From contig JBBQPM010000021.1 in the NCBI GenBank assembly GCA_038217425.1, positions 1 to 54,212 on the forward strand: a DNA stretch of 54,212 nucleotides. The letters are read 5' to 3'. The notes under the pieces were generated by a model. It was given only the letters and a program-made list of their open reading frames with translations. It was not told the origin of the DNA and ran no database searches. The stretch is from JAIEPT01 sp038217425. GTDB taxonomy: Bacteria; Planctomycetota; Planctomycetia; Gemmatales; Gemmataceae. Made by a program: the position numbers and the translations under genes. Every line of letters begins with the position of its first letter. Within the stretch, counting starts at the first letter, position 1. Shown here in pieces: positions 39,363-47,853 of the stretch.

Positions 39363-40421
39363 ATGCCGCAGAAACCGTTCTTCCGTAAACACGATGGCTG
39401 GTGGGTCGTTCAACTCCGCCAGGGCAGCAGACGCTGGCAGCACAAGCTGATCAAGGGAACTTTGCCCAAGGGTAAAGACACCGAAAAAGATGCCTACCGG
39501 CTGTTCAACGAAATCATGGCCGAAGGAACGGAGACTCTTCCCGCTCCCAACAAGATCAAGATGACCGAACTGCTTGCCGCCTTTCTGGAGCAAGCTTCCA
39601 CCGCGGTGAAGAAACGCACCTTCGAGTGGTACAAGACCTTCATCGTCTCCTTCGACGAGCTCTACGGCAATCTTCGACCCCACCAAGTCACGCCGGAGAT
39701 TATTCAGGCATGGCTCAAGACCGAAACCGGTTGGAAAGGTTGCCGCCGCGGCGCCATCATGACCATGAAACGCGTCATGAAGTGGGCGCTGGAGAACCGC
39801 AAGATCACCACGAACCCGATTCAGTTCATGAAGGTGCCGCCCGCGAAACGCCGGGAGCGATACCTCACGCCTGAAGAACGAAAGCAGATCTTCGACAACT
39901 ATCCCGAAGGCGATCCGTTCCGCGATTTTCTCTTCGCCCTGGAACAGACCGGGTGCCGGCCCGGCGAAGTCTCGCAGGTAACCGCAGCAGACGTTGATCT
40001 TCGCACCGGCGTCTGGGAGCTTTCCGAGCACAAGACCGAGGGCAAGACCGGAGAGAGCCGCGTGATCATCCTCACGCCCGCGATGGTCGAACTCACGAAG
40101 CGTCTGATGGAGAAGTATCCCACGGGCCCGCTGTTTCGGAACAAGAAAGGAAACGCTTGGGATCAGTTTTCCATCCGTTTGCGGTTCCGACGTGTCCGCA
40201 GGAAGCTCAAACTCGGCGGCGATGTCGTTTCCTATCTCTACCGCCATGCCGTTTGCACCGATCTGCTCGAAGCCGGCGTCGGCCTGGCTCAGACCTGCGA
40301 GATTCTCGGCCATAAGACCACGGCGATGGTCATGCGCCACTACAGCAAACTTCGAAATCGTCGCGATCACCTTCGAGACCAGATCCTGAAGGCCCGCGGC
40401 CCCGAAGAGACCCCCCAATAA
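39363..40421 (+). CDS. Tyrosine recombinase/integrase
   Basis: 352 residues from the ATG at 39363 (GGAGGG seven bases upstream). N-terminal arm-binding segment (FFRKHDGWWVVQLRQGSRRW), SAM-like core-binding domain ~65-165, then the catalytic domain: Arg in EQTGCRPGEVSQ, Lys region LSEHKTEGKTGES, the second box VVSYLYRHAVCTDLL where the usual His of HxxR is Tyr, then LGHKTTAMVMRHYSKL with His and the nucleophile Tyr. It should integrate the element at tRNA-Val. Transcribed towards the convergent minus-strand operon. Confidence 0.93.
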   Translation: MPQKPFFRKHDGWWVVQLRQGSRRWQHKLIKGTLPKGKDTEKDAYRLFNEIMAEGTETLPAPNKIKMTELLAAFLEQASTAVKKRTFEWYKTFIVSFDELYGNLRPHQVTPEIIQAWLKTETGWKGCRRGAIMTMKRVMKWALENRKITTNPIQFMKVPPAKRRERYLTPEERKQIFDNYPEGDPFRDFLFALEQTGCRPGEVSQVTAADVDLRTGVWELSEHKTEGKTGESRVIILTPAMVELTKRLMEKYPTGPLFRNKKGNAWDQFSIRLRFRRVRRKLKLGGDVVSYLYRHAVCTDLLEAGVGLAQTCEILGHKTTAMVMRHYSKLRNRRDHLRDQILKARGPEETPQ

Positions 40422-40453
40422 AAAATGCCTCCGGAAGTGCGAGTTCCGGAGGC
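40418..40453 (-). terminator. Intrinsic terminator closing the minus-strand operon
   Basis: On the minus strand GCCTCCGGAA and TTCCGGAGGC form a perfect 10-base stem with a 7-base loop, followed by TTTTTTA. It lies just after the excisionase gene and begins at the stop codon of the integrase, separating the two convergent units. Confidence 0.8.
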
Positions 40454-40491
40454 GGAAACGGAAACCCATTCGGGTCACCGCGTGTGGCCGC

Positions 40492-40725
40492 TCAATCAGA
40501 CTTGCCGCGATACTGAACGTTGGCCGGTTTCACCTTGGTGGAAGAAGTCGAACTCGCTTCCACCAAGGTGCGTTCCAAAAACCTTTCGAGCTGTTCTTCC
40601 GAAATCCGAATGGCACCGCGTCCCAGCCCAATTCGGTGGTGCGGCAACACCCCAGATTCGACCGCGTTATAGATCGTCGAGCGACAGACCTTGAGCCGGG
40701 CCGCAACTTCGCTGACGGTAAGCAT
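40492..40725 (-). CDS. Excisionase-type helix-turn-helix protein
   Basis: 77 residues; AGGGGG precedes the ATG. MLTVSEVAARLKVCRSTIYN is the MerR-like HTH_17 helix-turn-helix used by excisionases, followed by the wing RIGLGRGAIRISEEQLERFL. The C-terminal tail is Ser/Thr/Lys-rich. Last gene of the minus-strand operon and convergent with the integrase, a normal place for Xis. It may also act as a regulator. Confidence 0.85.
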   Translation of the reverse strand: MLTVSEVAARLKVCRSTIYNAVESGVLPHHRIGLGRGAIRISEEQLERFLERTLVEASSTSSTKVKPANVQYRGKSD

Positions 40726-40761
40726 GGGAACCCCCTCGAAGACTCTCTGCCGTTTTGCCGC

Positions 40762-41001
40762 CTATAACTTCACGACCTGGCCGTAGACATCATCCCACCG
40801 GGCGGTTTCGACAAACCGCAGTTCAAACCCGTTGCCACCGTTCACGCGATCGCGTCGCACTGCGTGAACGGTGGCGACCTCTTCACCCAACCCGACGAAA
40901 CGCAGGCGAGCGAGGAAAGCCTCTTCGCTGACGTTCGTCGTGACGCGACAGAGGATGCACCCTTTATCGCGCCAAATCAGAAACTCGCTCGCTATGCTCA
41001 T
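40762..41001 (-). CDS. Small hypothetical protein
   Basis: 79 residues; the ATG at 41001 lies inside the end of the preceding gene, with AAGGAG nine bases upstream. Reads SIASEFLIWRDKGCILCRVT, then FLARLRFVGLGEEVATVHAV and RWDDVYGQVVKL; one CILC pair. Family not recognised. Part of the minus-strand operon. Confidence 0.6.
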   Translation of the reverse strand: MSIASEFLIWRDKGCILCRVTTNVSEEAFLARLRFVGLGEEVATVHAVRRDRVNGGNGFELRFVETARWDDVYGQVVKL

Positions 41002-41248
41002 CGCGGCGGTCTCCTTCGCTTTTGTCGTTGCGCTCTTGCTGATGGATCCACGTATGCGCGAGATCCAGGACTTTTGCCGCTTGAAGCAAATCATCGCGAC
41101 CGAAACGCGTCGATTCCTTCCAGACGCCGTCTCGATACAGGCGGACCAACGAAACGCTGTAGCGCTCGCCTGCTCGGGTGAGGTTGTGCCAGACGCTGGC
41201 CTTGATGAGGCCAAGACGAATCTCGGTCACAGGTTTGCTTGCGCTCAT
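40964..41248 (-). CDS. Small conserved protein, paralogue of the one at 51686
   Basis: 94 residues, GGAGG five bases before the ATG at 41248. The core, TEIRLGLIKASVWHN, then VSLVRLYRDG, STRFGRDDLL and KVLDLAHTWIHQ, aligns along its length with the protein at 51686-51958. Predicted as four beta strands and a C-terminal helix, which would suit a PC4/Whirly-like single-strand DNA-binding fold; that is an inference from pattern only. The C-terminal ~25 residues are charged and overlap the next gene. Operon member. Confidence 0.7.
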   Translation of the reverse strand: MSASKPVTEIRLGLIKASVWHNLTRAGERYSVSLVRLYRDGVWKESTRFGRDDLLQAAKVLDLAHTWIHQQERNDKSEGDRRDEHSERVSDLAR

Positions 41249-41298
41249 AAAAACCTCCGTAGTGACAAGGGGAGCCGCCCGTCGCACGGGCGGTCGGA

Positions 41299-41982
41299 TC
41301 AATTTCGTGGCAAGGGAAACAAAATTCCCTGCGCCATCCTGCTTGCTGCCAAACGGCAATATCTCTCCTCAATCTCAATTCCGATGGCTGGTAAACCGAA
41401 GTCTTTCGCCGCTCGAAGCGAACTCCCGCTGCCCATGAACGGATCAAGGACCGTGCCTTCTTCAGGGGCATACGTCGCAATGAGCGGATAAAGAGCCGCG
41501 ACCGGCTTTTGGTTGGGGTGAATCGCGTCGAGCTCACGCTCCCATTCGATCGTGTCGCTGATCGGCGACTCAGGAATGCACGGTTGGCCCTTCGCGAGGA
41601 GATAGGCCGTTTCATGCTGCCCTCGCGTGAATCGGCCCAGCCCCCATACGTTCTTCACGAAGGCAAGGTGACTCACGAGTCGAAAGCCAATCTTCTTCCA
41701 GATACCGACGAACAAGTCGGCATGCGGCCAGCCATAGAAGGAAACGCAGAAGCGATCATTCTTCATCACCCGGAAGATTTCGGCAAAAGCCGGAAGCACC
41801 CAGGAGGGATCCTGGTCGCCAAAGATGGAACGAGTTGAAGAATCCCAACGGCCTCGAAAGCCAACGAGATAAGGCGGATCGGTGAGACAGAAATCGATGC
41901 TCTCCGAGGCAATCGTGGGGAGTAATTTCAAGCAATCGCCGTGGAGGATCCTGATAAGGTCGCGTTGAAAATAAGGGGTCAC
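41299..41982 (-). CDS. DNA adenine/cytosine methyltransferase (class beta)
   Basis: 227 residues from a GTG at 41982, which has GAGGAG six bases upstream; the frame stays open further but without a ribosome site. The catalytic motif IV is DFCLTDPPYLVGFRGRWD (DPPY), followed late in the protein by the SAM-binding motif I in VLDPFMGSGSSLRAAKDFG; this order is class beta. It methylates N6-adenine or N4-cytosine. No restriction endonuclease gene is adjacent, so it is an orphan, perhaps protecting the element or marking its transfer DNA. Operon member. Confidence 0.92.
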   Translation of the reverse strand: MTPYFQRDLIRILHGDCLKLLPTIASESIDFCLTDPPYLVGFRGRWDSSTRSIFGDQDPSWVLPAFAEIFRVMKNDRFCVSFYGWPHADLFVGIWKKIGFRLVSHLAFVKNVWGLGRFTRGQHETAYLLAKGQPCIPESPISDTIEWERELDAIHPNQKPVAALYPLIATYAPEEGTVLDPFMGSGSSLRAAKDFGLPAIGIEIEERYCRLAASRMAQGILFPLPRN

Positions 41983-42092
41983 GCTGTTCTCCTCGAAGGG
42001 CCATGCCTCGAATCGGCGAATGGCCGGAAGGGTTAGAAAGCCGGCGGGCGCCTTGATGCGCAGCCCGCCGGCGAGAACGAAAAACAAATCGC

Positions 42093-42299
42093 TCAGTTTC
42101 GCGACGGAGTGACCCGAGCCTGAAGCCGAACGATCAGAACACTCTCGATCGCCGCTTCAATGACCGCGCAAAGCCGATCGTTGATCGCATGAGCGATTCC
42201 GTTTGGGCAGTGCGGACAGAACTCGTCCATGATGACCGCAGATGCCGCCTGCGCCGCATCAGCGGCAATGGTGTCTTTCTGGATGGCAAAGTATTTCAC
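42093..42299 (-). CDS. Small hypothetical protein
   Basis: 68 residues, GTG start with AAGGAG seven bases upstream. Contains CPHCPNG and otherwise helical, Ala-rich sequence. Family unknown. It sits between the methyltransferase and small membrane protein genes of the operon. Confidence 0.55.
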   Translation of the reverse strand: MKYFAIQKDTIAADAAQAASAVIMDEFCPHCPNGIAHAINDRLCAVIEAAIESVLIVRLQARVTPSRN

Positions 42300-42311
42300 G
42301 ATCTCACTCCT

Positions 42312-42569
42312 TTACTTTTTCCCCTCTGGATTGAGAGCTCGCCGTATCTCGGCAGAGAGTTCGGGTTGCGGGCCGAAATTCTCAACCCACCCGCCTGGAG
42401 GGGCGGAAGGTTCTTGCACGTCCAGTTGCTCTTCCAGCGCCGGAGCTACGTCCTGTCCGGTTTGTCCGACGCGAGATAGCGGCATGAGAAATAGGACCCC
42501 CACCATGCATCCGATCCAGGCCATTTCAACAATCACCCGACGGCTTCGGGGTTGCACTTGATCCAACAT
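42312..42569 (-). CDS. Small single-span membrane protein
   Basis: 85 residues; I choose the ATG at 42569 (AAGGAG six bases upstream) over 42593. One membrane span near 12-30 (VIVEMAWIGCMVGVLFLMPL) and a Pro/Glu-rich tail. Follows the VirD4-like ATPase gene. Could be an envelope component of a transfer apparatus; unproven. Confidence 0.6.
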   Translation of the reverse strand: MLDQVQPRSRRVIVEMAWIGCMVGVLFLMPLSRVGQTGQDVAPALEEQLDVQEPSAPPGGWVENFGPQPELSAEIRRALNPEGKK

Positions 42570-42613
42570 CACATTCTCCTTTCGTTTACTCATGTGTCTG
42601 GTTTCTACGTCGT

Positions 42614-44176
42614 TCACTTTTTGTCCCAAGGCCACGGCGGTCGAGGAGCGGTCGGCGGCTTCGGCTGCCGTCCGCCGCTGTTTGCTAGGCCCTGAAGTGG
42701 GTTGGTCAGTTTGACGATGACCGTTTCGGGCCGTTCCCACGTGGGCCACGGAGTGCGGTCTCGTCTTCGAAATTCTTCCCGGTCGATGTGAAAGAAGCAC
42801 TGAATGGGAATCATCGCTCCGTCCATTTGGCAGAAAGAATCGTTCTTCTTAACTGCAATAAAGGCCGAAGTCGGATCCGCGCTGACCTTGGCAATCTCGT
42901 TTTCGTCAAGGCGCCAGCCGAGTTCTTGACGAACGTTTACGAGCGGCGACTCCATGCCGTCCTTGGACGTGGCCTTCCACGGCTGAAAGTAGCCGTCGTC
43001 GTAAAACCCGCTGTCTTCACCCACGGGCGCCTCTTGAGACCAAGAGGCCAATGGATAAATGGCCTTTCCGGATCGCTTTTGGACATACTCAACCGACTCC
43101 GGATCGGAAGCTTCGACAACGATATGCGTTGATGCGCAGGCCAGGACGATCGGGAGTAGCGGCGGTTCTCCTTTCTGCAACTGCTGCAGCGATTGGGCGG
43201 CGAGACAACAGCCGATGCCGCGGCTCCGGCATTGCTCCAAAAATGTGTCGAAACCGGGACCTGCGTTTATCTGAAATTCGTCATTGCTCAGGATGACGGG
43301 AACCGTCTCGTCAGCCGACCGAAAGCCGGCTCTCGTAAAGATTCGATGCACAAGATCCCTGCCGACGAACCGGGAGATGCTCTTCCCCACGCTCGCCGGA
43401 AGTCGGAAGTAATAGACGGCTGGGCTTCGAAAGAGATCGGAAAGCTGAATGGCATTTTCAATCGCTGACGATTTCGGCAGCGTTCGCGCCGTAGCGTTGA
43501 GCGAGGAGACCGAGGCACAATGTGCGAAGATGCCGCGGATATGACTTGCGTGTTCATAATCCTGGAGCTGTCCGATCGCATTGTAGGAGTGTTTGTCATT
43601 GAAGAGCTTGTAGAAGTCATGGAGGTTCTCGATCGGAGGATCAGTGTAGTTCGATAGATAGTTCCCGAACACCAACTCCTGCATCGCTCGGAAGAACGAG
43701 GGGCCATGCCCTTCGCCAAAATCCAAGCCCGCCGCCATTGTAAACAACTCCGCCAGTTGCATCGGCGTGAGCATTTTCTGAATGTCCTGACTCAGCGGGT
43801 TATAGACGAAGCTCTCTTCGCCTGGGACTAAGCTGAAATACTTAAATGGCACCCCAGCTGCCTGTGCTTCATCGAAGAGCCCCCAAAAACTCGCGTTATC
43901 GCCTTTCTGATCAATGTGGACCACACTGTAGAGCTTTCGCGCGATGATCTGGGCTAACAGCGGAATCATGATAAGGGCCGTCTTTCCTGAACCGCTTCCG
44001 CCCGTAAAGAGCATGTGCTCGAAAATCAATTTGAGCGGCAGGAGGATCGGCTCTCCGGTCCACTTGGAAACTCCCAGGAACACGTAGTCGATCCAGTCGC
44101 CGTCCTTGAGCCGTGCTGTTCTGATAATCGATCGAAGCCAGGCGTCATAAAACGAGGAACGTTTGTCGAACCACAT
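42614..44176 (-). CDS. VirD4/TraG-like coupling ATPase
   Basis: 520 residues from the ATG at 44176 (AAGGAG six bases upstream). Walker A is FTGGSGSGKTALIM at 58-70; a Walker-B-like PVILSNDEFQ is near 300; SRGIGCCLAAQSLQQL matches the conserved Gln region of TraM/TraG recognition. Type IV coupling proteins usually begin with two membrane spans, absent here; the preceding gene encodes a many-span membrane protein that might supply them. C-terminal tail is Pro-rich (KPPTAPRPPWPWDKK). It probably moves DNA or protein across the inner membrane. No relaxase is seen nearby. Confidence 0.85.
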   Translation of the reverse strand: MWFDKRSSFYDAWLRSIIRTARLKDGDWIDYVFLGVSKWTGEPILLPLKLIFEHMLFTGGSGSGKTALIMIPLLAQIIARKLYSVVHIDQKGDNASFWGLFDEAQAAGVPFKYFSLVPGEESFVYNPLSQDIQKMLTPMQLAELFTMAAGLDFGEGHGPSFFRAMQELVFGNYLSNYTDPPIENLHDFYKLFNDKHSYNAIGQLQDYEHASHIRGIFAHCASVSSLNATARTLPKSSAIENAIQLSDLFRSPAVYYFRLPASVGKSISRFVGRDLVHRIFTRAGFRSADETVPVILSNDEFQINAGPGFDTFLEQCRSRGIGCCLAAQSLQQLQKGEPPLLPIVLACASTHIVVEASDPESVEYVQKRSGKAIYPLASWSQEAPVGEDSGFYDDGYFQPWKATSKDGMESPLVNVRQELGWRLDENEIAKVSADPTSAFIAVKKNDSFCQMDGAMIPIQCFFHIDREEFRRRDRTPWPTWERPETVIVKLTNPLQGLANSGGRQPKPPTAPRPPWPWDKK

Positions 44177-44219
44177 CGCTAACTCCTTTGCAGTGATAGG
44201 GAAGGGAAACGTGACTGAG

Positions 44220-45638
44220 TTAAACCTTGACCGGCTCGGGGAGCTCGTCGAGCTTCTTCGCCAGGTGATTGCCTTGCGTCGCAGCAAGAATGAAAAGAAA
44301 CACGAATGGGCCGAGGATTAGCGAGATGCCCATGCGGACCAGCAGGCCGCCCAAAGTGTGCGCCCGGAGCGGTGAAGCGAGCGAGCAGTCGCCACGGGAT
44401 CCAACTTCCTGGGCGTGACGCCGATATATGAGTTTGGAAAGAACGTTCTTTTCAAAGAACTTGCGATCGGCGAGAAAGTCCGGGTGATTCTGCAAAAGAA
44501 GCGGCATCCAATAGGCCGTCTCTTGTTTGCTCGGTTCAACGGGTGTTTCCCGGGAGCTGTGGCCGCCGGCGATATGAAACACGCCGAGAATGCAGGCCGC
44601 CACTGCGAGGCCCACTACCAGCAAGCGCGTTCCCTGAGCGGCGAAGGGATCGCGGCACTGGTAAATATTCTTGCTGCTGAACACGCCTTGGCGGTTGTAG
44701 GTCAGAAAGAACACCAAACAGTCCCAAGCCACGGGCACCGAGTCCGTGGTGCGCAGCTTCAAAGGCGTCGCGATCCGATTCACAACCAAGAAGGCAAAAA
44801 ATGTTACTACGAGCCCATAAGGCGTGGCGACAGGGAGGTGGAGCGTGCTCAAGAAGGCGAGGTTGCCAACGACGAGCGGCAACGCCAACTTCATCAGTCC
44901 CGGAAGGTGCAGGTCGCGTCCGGGACAGGAATGATTCCGATCCTTGTCGGGAAGAACGCAAAGATTCTCCGCCATCTTCCGCTGATATCGGAGGTACTCT
45001 TCGGCAATGACCCACGTGCCGAGCCACGCCATAAAGAGCAATGTCACCAGCGCATTCCACGCCCCAAAATCTGAACGAGGAACGTAACCCGCCGCGGCAA
45101 CATGTCCGCCAAGTGTTACGGCGATAAGGCAAACGAGCAGCCCGCTACGCGTCTGCGCGCGGCTCACGTTTTTGATGATCGGGGCGAGAGCGGGAGGCAC
45201 CGTCAGCCCCACAAGGAGCGTCTCGAACAGATAGGGCAGGAAGGGAGAGAATCGCACCACGTCTGCGCCGAGACCGTTCCCCACAAGCGGTGAAAGAAGA
45301 CGATGGGCGAAAATGACGATGAGGATTCCCACCCCCAGCCACAGGGGCCATTGCATGAGTCCTGCTTCTCGGGTGAACCACCTTGTCACGATCAACACGG
45401 CGCAGGTGACGCCGGCGAGGCGTGCAACAAACACCGCCGCATCGGGATGAAACATCGCGACGAGCCGTAAGCACAAAATGGCGAGGCCGAACTGAAGCGT
45501 GAGCCGGACCAGCGTTTCCTTTGCCGCAACACTGGGGCTTTCCGGCCCCAGGTGCGGGATAGGGAACGCGAACACTGGCGGGTCATTGACCGTTCGCCCC
45601 ATCACCTCACGACTGGTGAATGCGTCATGGGCCTTCAT
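44220..45638 (-). CDS. Polytopic membrane protein of unknown function
   Basis: 472 residues; AAAGGA precedes the ATG. About eight hydrophobic spans, for example FGLAILCLRLVAMF, LWLGVGILIVIFAHRL, FETLLVGLTVPPALAPI and LLVVGLAVAACILGVFHIAG. Loops carry DKDRNHSCPGRDLHLPG and a hydrophilic segment before the last spans. No transporter motif. Directly before the VirD4-like ATPase gene (43 bases), so it is a candidate membrane anchor for that ATPase. Confidence 0.72.
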   Translation of the reverse strand: MKAHDAFTSREVMGRTVNDPPVFAFPIPHLGPESPSVAAKETLVRLTLQFGLAILCLRLVAMFHPDAAVFVARLAGVTCAVLIVTRWFTREAGLMQWPLWLGVGILIVIFAHRLLSPLVGNGLGADVVRFSPFLPYLFETLLVGLTVPPALAPIIKNVSRAQTRSGLLVCLIAVTLGGHVAAAGYVPRSDFGAWNALVTLLFMAWLGTWVIAEEYLRYQRKMAENLCVLPDKDRNHSCPGRDLHLPGLMKLALPLVVGNLAFLSTLHLPVATPYGLVVTFFAFLVVNRIATPLKLRTTDSVPVAWDCLVFFLTYNRQGVFSSKNIYQCRDPFAAQGTRLLVVGLAVAACILGVFHIAGGHSSRETPVEPSKQETAYWMPLLLQNHPDFLADRKFFEKNVLSKLIYRRHAQEVGSRGDCSLASPLRAHTLGGLLVRMGISLILGPFVFLFILAATQGNHLAKKLDELPEPVKV

Positions 45639-45651
45639 TGGATTAGTCCTT

Positions 45652-46335
45652 TCAAGAAAGAAGTAAGGGTTCGATCTCGGGAACGACCTCGACCGAAATG
45701 GTGACGTTGGGGAAGTAGCGTTGAGAAAGAACTCGCTCGACGAGCCACTTCTTGCGTTCGTTGGGAACGATGATGGTGATCCCGTATTGGCCGGCGAGCA
45801 TGAGTTGCTGGAGGCAGGGAATGCGGAAAGCTTTGGTTACGAGTCTTCCGGCCTTTCGGACCAGAATCGCCGCAGCGCTTCCGCCGTCCACGAGCATCCA
45901 GGTAAGCCGCGGCGGGTTTGCTTCTTGGTCGCTGAAGTAGTTGCCGACCTGGCGGCCTGGATGATCTAGTTCCGGGTATGCCGCTTTGACTTCGTCGGGC
46001 GTGAGGCGAGCCACTTTCTTCGCGGCGCAGAACGCAAGCATCGCGATGTTCGCTACGATCGCTCCTCGGCCCATCGCCTTGAGCGCCTTTCTTGAAAGGC
46101 CCAACGCGAGCACCGCTTGCCGCGTCAACATGTAGGCCGGCTCGCGGTTTGGAAGCGTGAGCTGGTAAAGCCAACCGCGATTTTTCAGCCGCTTCGATGC
46201 CTTTTCGATGGCTTCAGGCGACGCCCCTCGGAGCGAGGCAAGAAGCCCCGCTTTGATGGTGCGGTAGCGCGCCACGTCGTAGACGAGCACCGCTTGGCCA
46301 GAGGTCAGTCCCGGAATGAAGTCGTCATGGCTCAT
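45652..46335 (-). CDS. Winged-helix-like protein of the transfer operon
   Basis: 227 residues from the ATG at 46335, GAGG ahead. An N-terminal winged-helix pattern (LVYDVARYRTIKAGLLASLR, later RLKNRGWLYQLTLPNREPAY) is followed by an alpha/beta segment with AAAILVRKAGRLVTKAFRIP and a strand-rich end. Possibly related to Replic_Relax replication/mobilization proteins, like the gene just before it. Assignment tentative. Confidence 0.6.
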   Translation of the reverse strand: MSHDDFIPGLTSGQAVLVYDVARYRTIKAGLLASLRGASPEAIEKASKRLKNRGWLYQLTLPNREPAYMLTRQAVLALGLSRKALKAMGRGAIVANIAMLAFCAAKKVARLTPDEVKAAYPELDHPGRQVGNYFSDQEANPPRLTWMLVDGGSAAAILVRKAGRLVTKAFRIPCLQQLMLAGQYGITIIVPNERKKWLVERVLSQRYFPNVTISVEVVPEIEPLLLS

Positions 46336-46337
46336 GA

Positions 46338-46964
46338 TCAATACACCTCATAAGGAAGTCGTCGTGCCGCGCAATCTTCGTGGAACGCCGCAATGCGAGT
46401 GGCGGGGTAGTCCCCGATGTATTCCACCGCTAAAACTGGTTCACCCTGAGCGCTGTAGAGGAGAGCGTCCGGCAACTTCTGGCCGACGCGAGTGGGAGCA
46501 ACGATGTCTTCTCCTTGCCAAGAAAGATCGGGATATCGATTCGTCTTCACCTGAAAGAGGTAAACGTTGCTCACGCCGAGATCATGACTTGCGGCGTGGT
46601 GATTGATCTTGCCGCCGCACGATGCACCGAGAATGTTGGAGAGCTTTTCAGTGCCGACAATTACCTTGGTCGCCGCAACTGGCGCGTATTGACGCTTCTC
46701 CGCCAGATACTGAATGGCGTCGAAATCGGGCGTCGGCTTATCTGGTCCCCAGCAGGCCAGGGGGCCATCAATTCGCGGCGTTGGTCGCGCAAGAAGAACA
46801 AGTTCGCGAGCCAGTCCCGCACTGAATAGGCTGGCAAGAAGCCGGCGTTCTCTTCTCGCGCAGGCTTCTGTTCCGGTGCCCACCTCACGAACTTGGGACC
46901 GAGAAAAGAGTCGGCCTCGAAATGCCAACGCGTCCAGCCAGAACGATCGAAACGATGTTTTCAC
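46338..46964 (-). CDS. Replication-relaxation-like protein
   Basis: 208 residues, GTG start overlapping the upstream stop, with AAGGAG before it. The C-terminal half fits the Replic_Relax pattern: HHAASHDLGVSNVYLFQVK, then QKLPDALLYSAQGEPVLAVE and TRIAAFHEDCAARRLPYEVY; PDA...E recalls a nuclease-like core, though the full PD-(D/E)xK is not evident. The N-terminus is probably winged helix. Such proteins help plasmid replication or mobilization. Translationally coupled to the upstream gene. Confidence 0.65.
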   Translation of the reverse strand: MKTSFRSFWLDALAFRGRLFSRSQVREVGTGTEACARRERRLLASLFSAGLARELVLLARPTPRIDGPLACWGPDKPTPDFDAIQYLAEKRQYAPVAATKVIVGTEKLSNILGASCGGKINHHAASHDLGVSNVYLFQVKTNRYPDLSWQGEDIVAPTRVGQKLPDALLYSAQGEPVLAVEYIGDYPATRIAAFHEDCAARRLPYEVY

Positions 46965-47317
46965 GACGGAACTCCTTCCTCCGTCGCGTCCTCCCCAGTA
47001 GCTGCCTCATCGCTTTTGATTGGATCTTGAAGCCGCTTCTTCCGAAGCCGTTTCGGAACCTCGCCAGGCCGGTCCACTTCGCCGTGCTTGCCGTCGTCGG
47101 CGCCGATGAGGTGCGGTCTAGGAACCGGCAAGGGAGGTGGCGCCGGCGCCGGCGACATGCTCGTGACCGAAACCACCTGAGTTTGCGGGGTGTCTCCTTC
47201 GGTTTCCATTCCGAGGGCATTTCTGATTCCTCGCTCGACTCCTTCTTGAGTCAGTTCCTCCAAGGCTTTCACGAAGCCCGAGCCCTTGAGCACTTTGATC
47301 CATCCGTTCTTGAACAT
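46961..47317 (-). CDS. Hypothetical protein, first gene of the minus-strand operon
   Basis: 118 residues from the ATG at 47317 (GAGG six bases upstream). N-terminal helix (FKNGWIKVLKGSGFVKALEE), then a Pro-rich linker (SPAPAPPPLPVPRP) and a charged tail. No family recognised. It heads the run of eleven genes to 40492; a promoter is expected between 47318 and 47400 but none is clear. Confidence 0.55.
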   Translation of the reverse strand: MFKNGWIKVLKGSGFVKALEELTQEGVERGIRNALGMETEGDTPQTQVVSVTSMSPAPAPPPLPVPRPHLIGADDGKHGEVDRPGEVPKRLRKKRLQDPIKSDEAATGEDATEEGVPS

Positions 47318-47853
47318 GTTGAACCTCGCGATAGTTGCCAAACTAAAACTCCGGACGAAAAGGTTTCGCTAACGGCGCGCACCGTCTACGGCCCGACGCA
47401 ACTGCGTCAGTTTTTTGAGATTTTTCTTTGAGTAAGATGGACGATCCGATGCCGAGAGATTACAGTAACGTGACCAGTGTCTGCATTTCTCAGCTTCGTT
47501 CTTGCTTCGGGCCGCACCAGCTGCCAACCGTCTTTACTTCATGGCGGAGCCATGAGAATCTTTCCGCCGCGCAGGTGCGGATAGGTTCTTGGCTTTCCCG
47601 CAAGGGAAAGCGAATCATTTTCTCGGACATAAGTCTGAGCTTCGACCGCAAACTTGGAATGCTCCGACAGCTCACATCTTGCTGCCGGATGCCGTTCTGA
47701 GCAAACCGTGACCTTTCAACACGGTCTGCGTTTGAAGTTGTCCTTCGTATTCCACCGAAGGATGAAAACGGGTTTATCCAAAGTCAGGGTCTGGCAACCC
47801 CGACTCCGGAGAAGGTTCCATCCGCACCTGCCTCGGAAGCCTTTCCGAAGCGC
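47318..47853. other. Gene-poor stretch
   Basis: No convincing CDS. A plus frame of 90 codons (47428-47700, TTG start) has no ribosome site and unremarkable composition. A small perfect hairpin GCTTTCCC-GCAA-GGGAAAGC lies near 47593. It should hold the operon promoter. Confidence 0.5.

Noticed and set aside
47428..47700. 90-residue plus-strand CDS
   Set aside because: TTG start, no ribosome site, no protein-like pattern; listed only as part of the gene-poor stretch.
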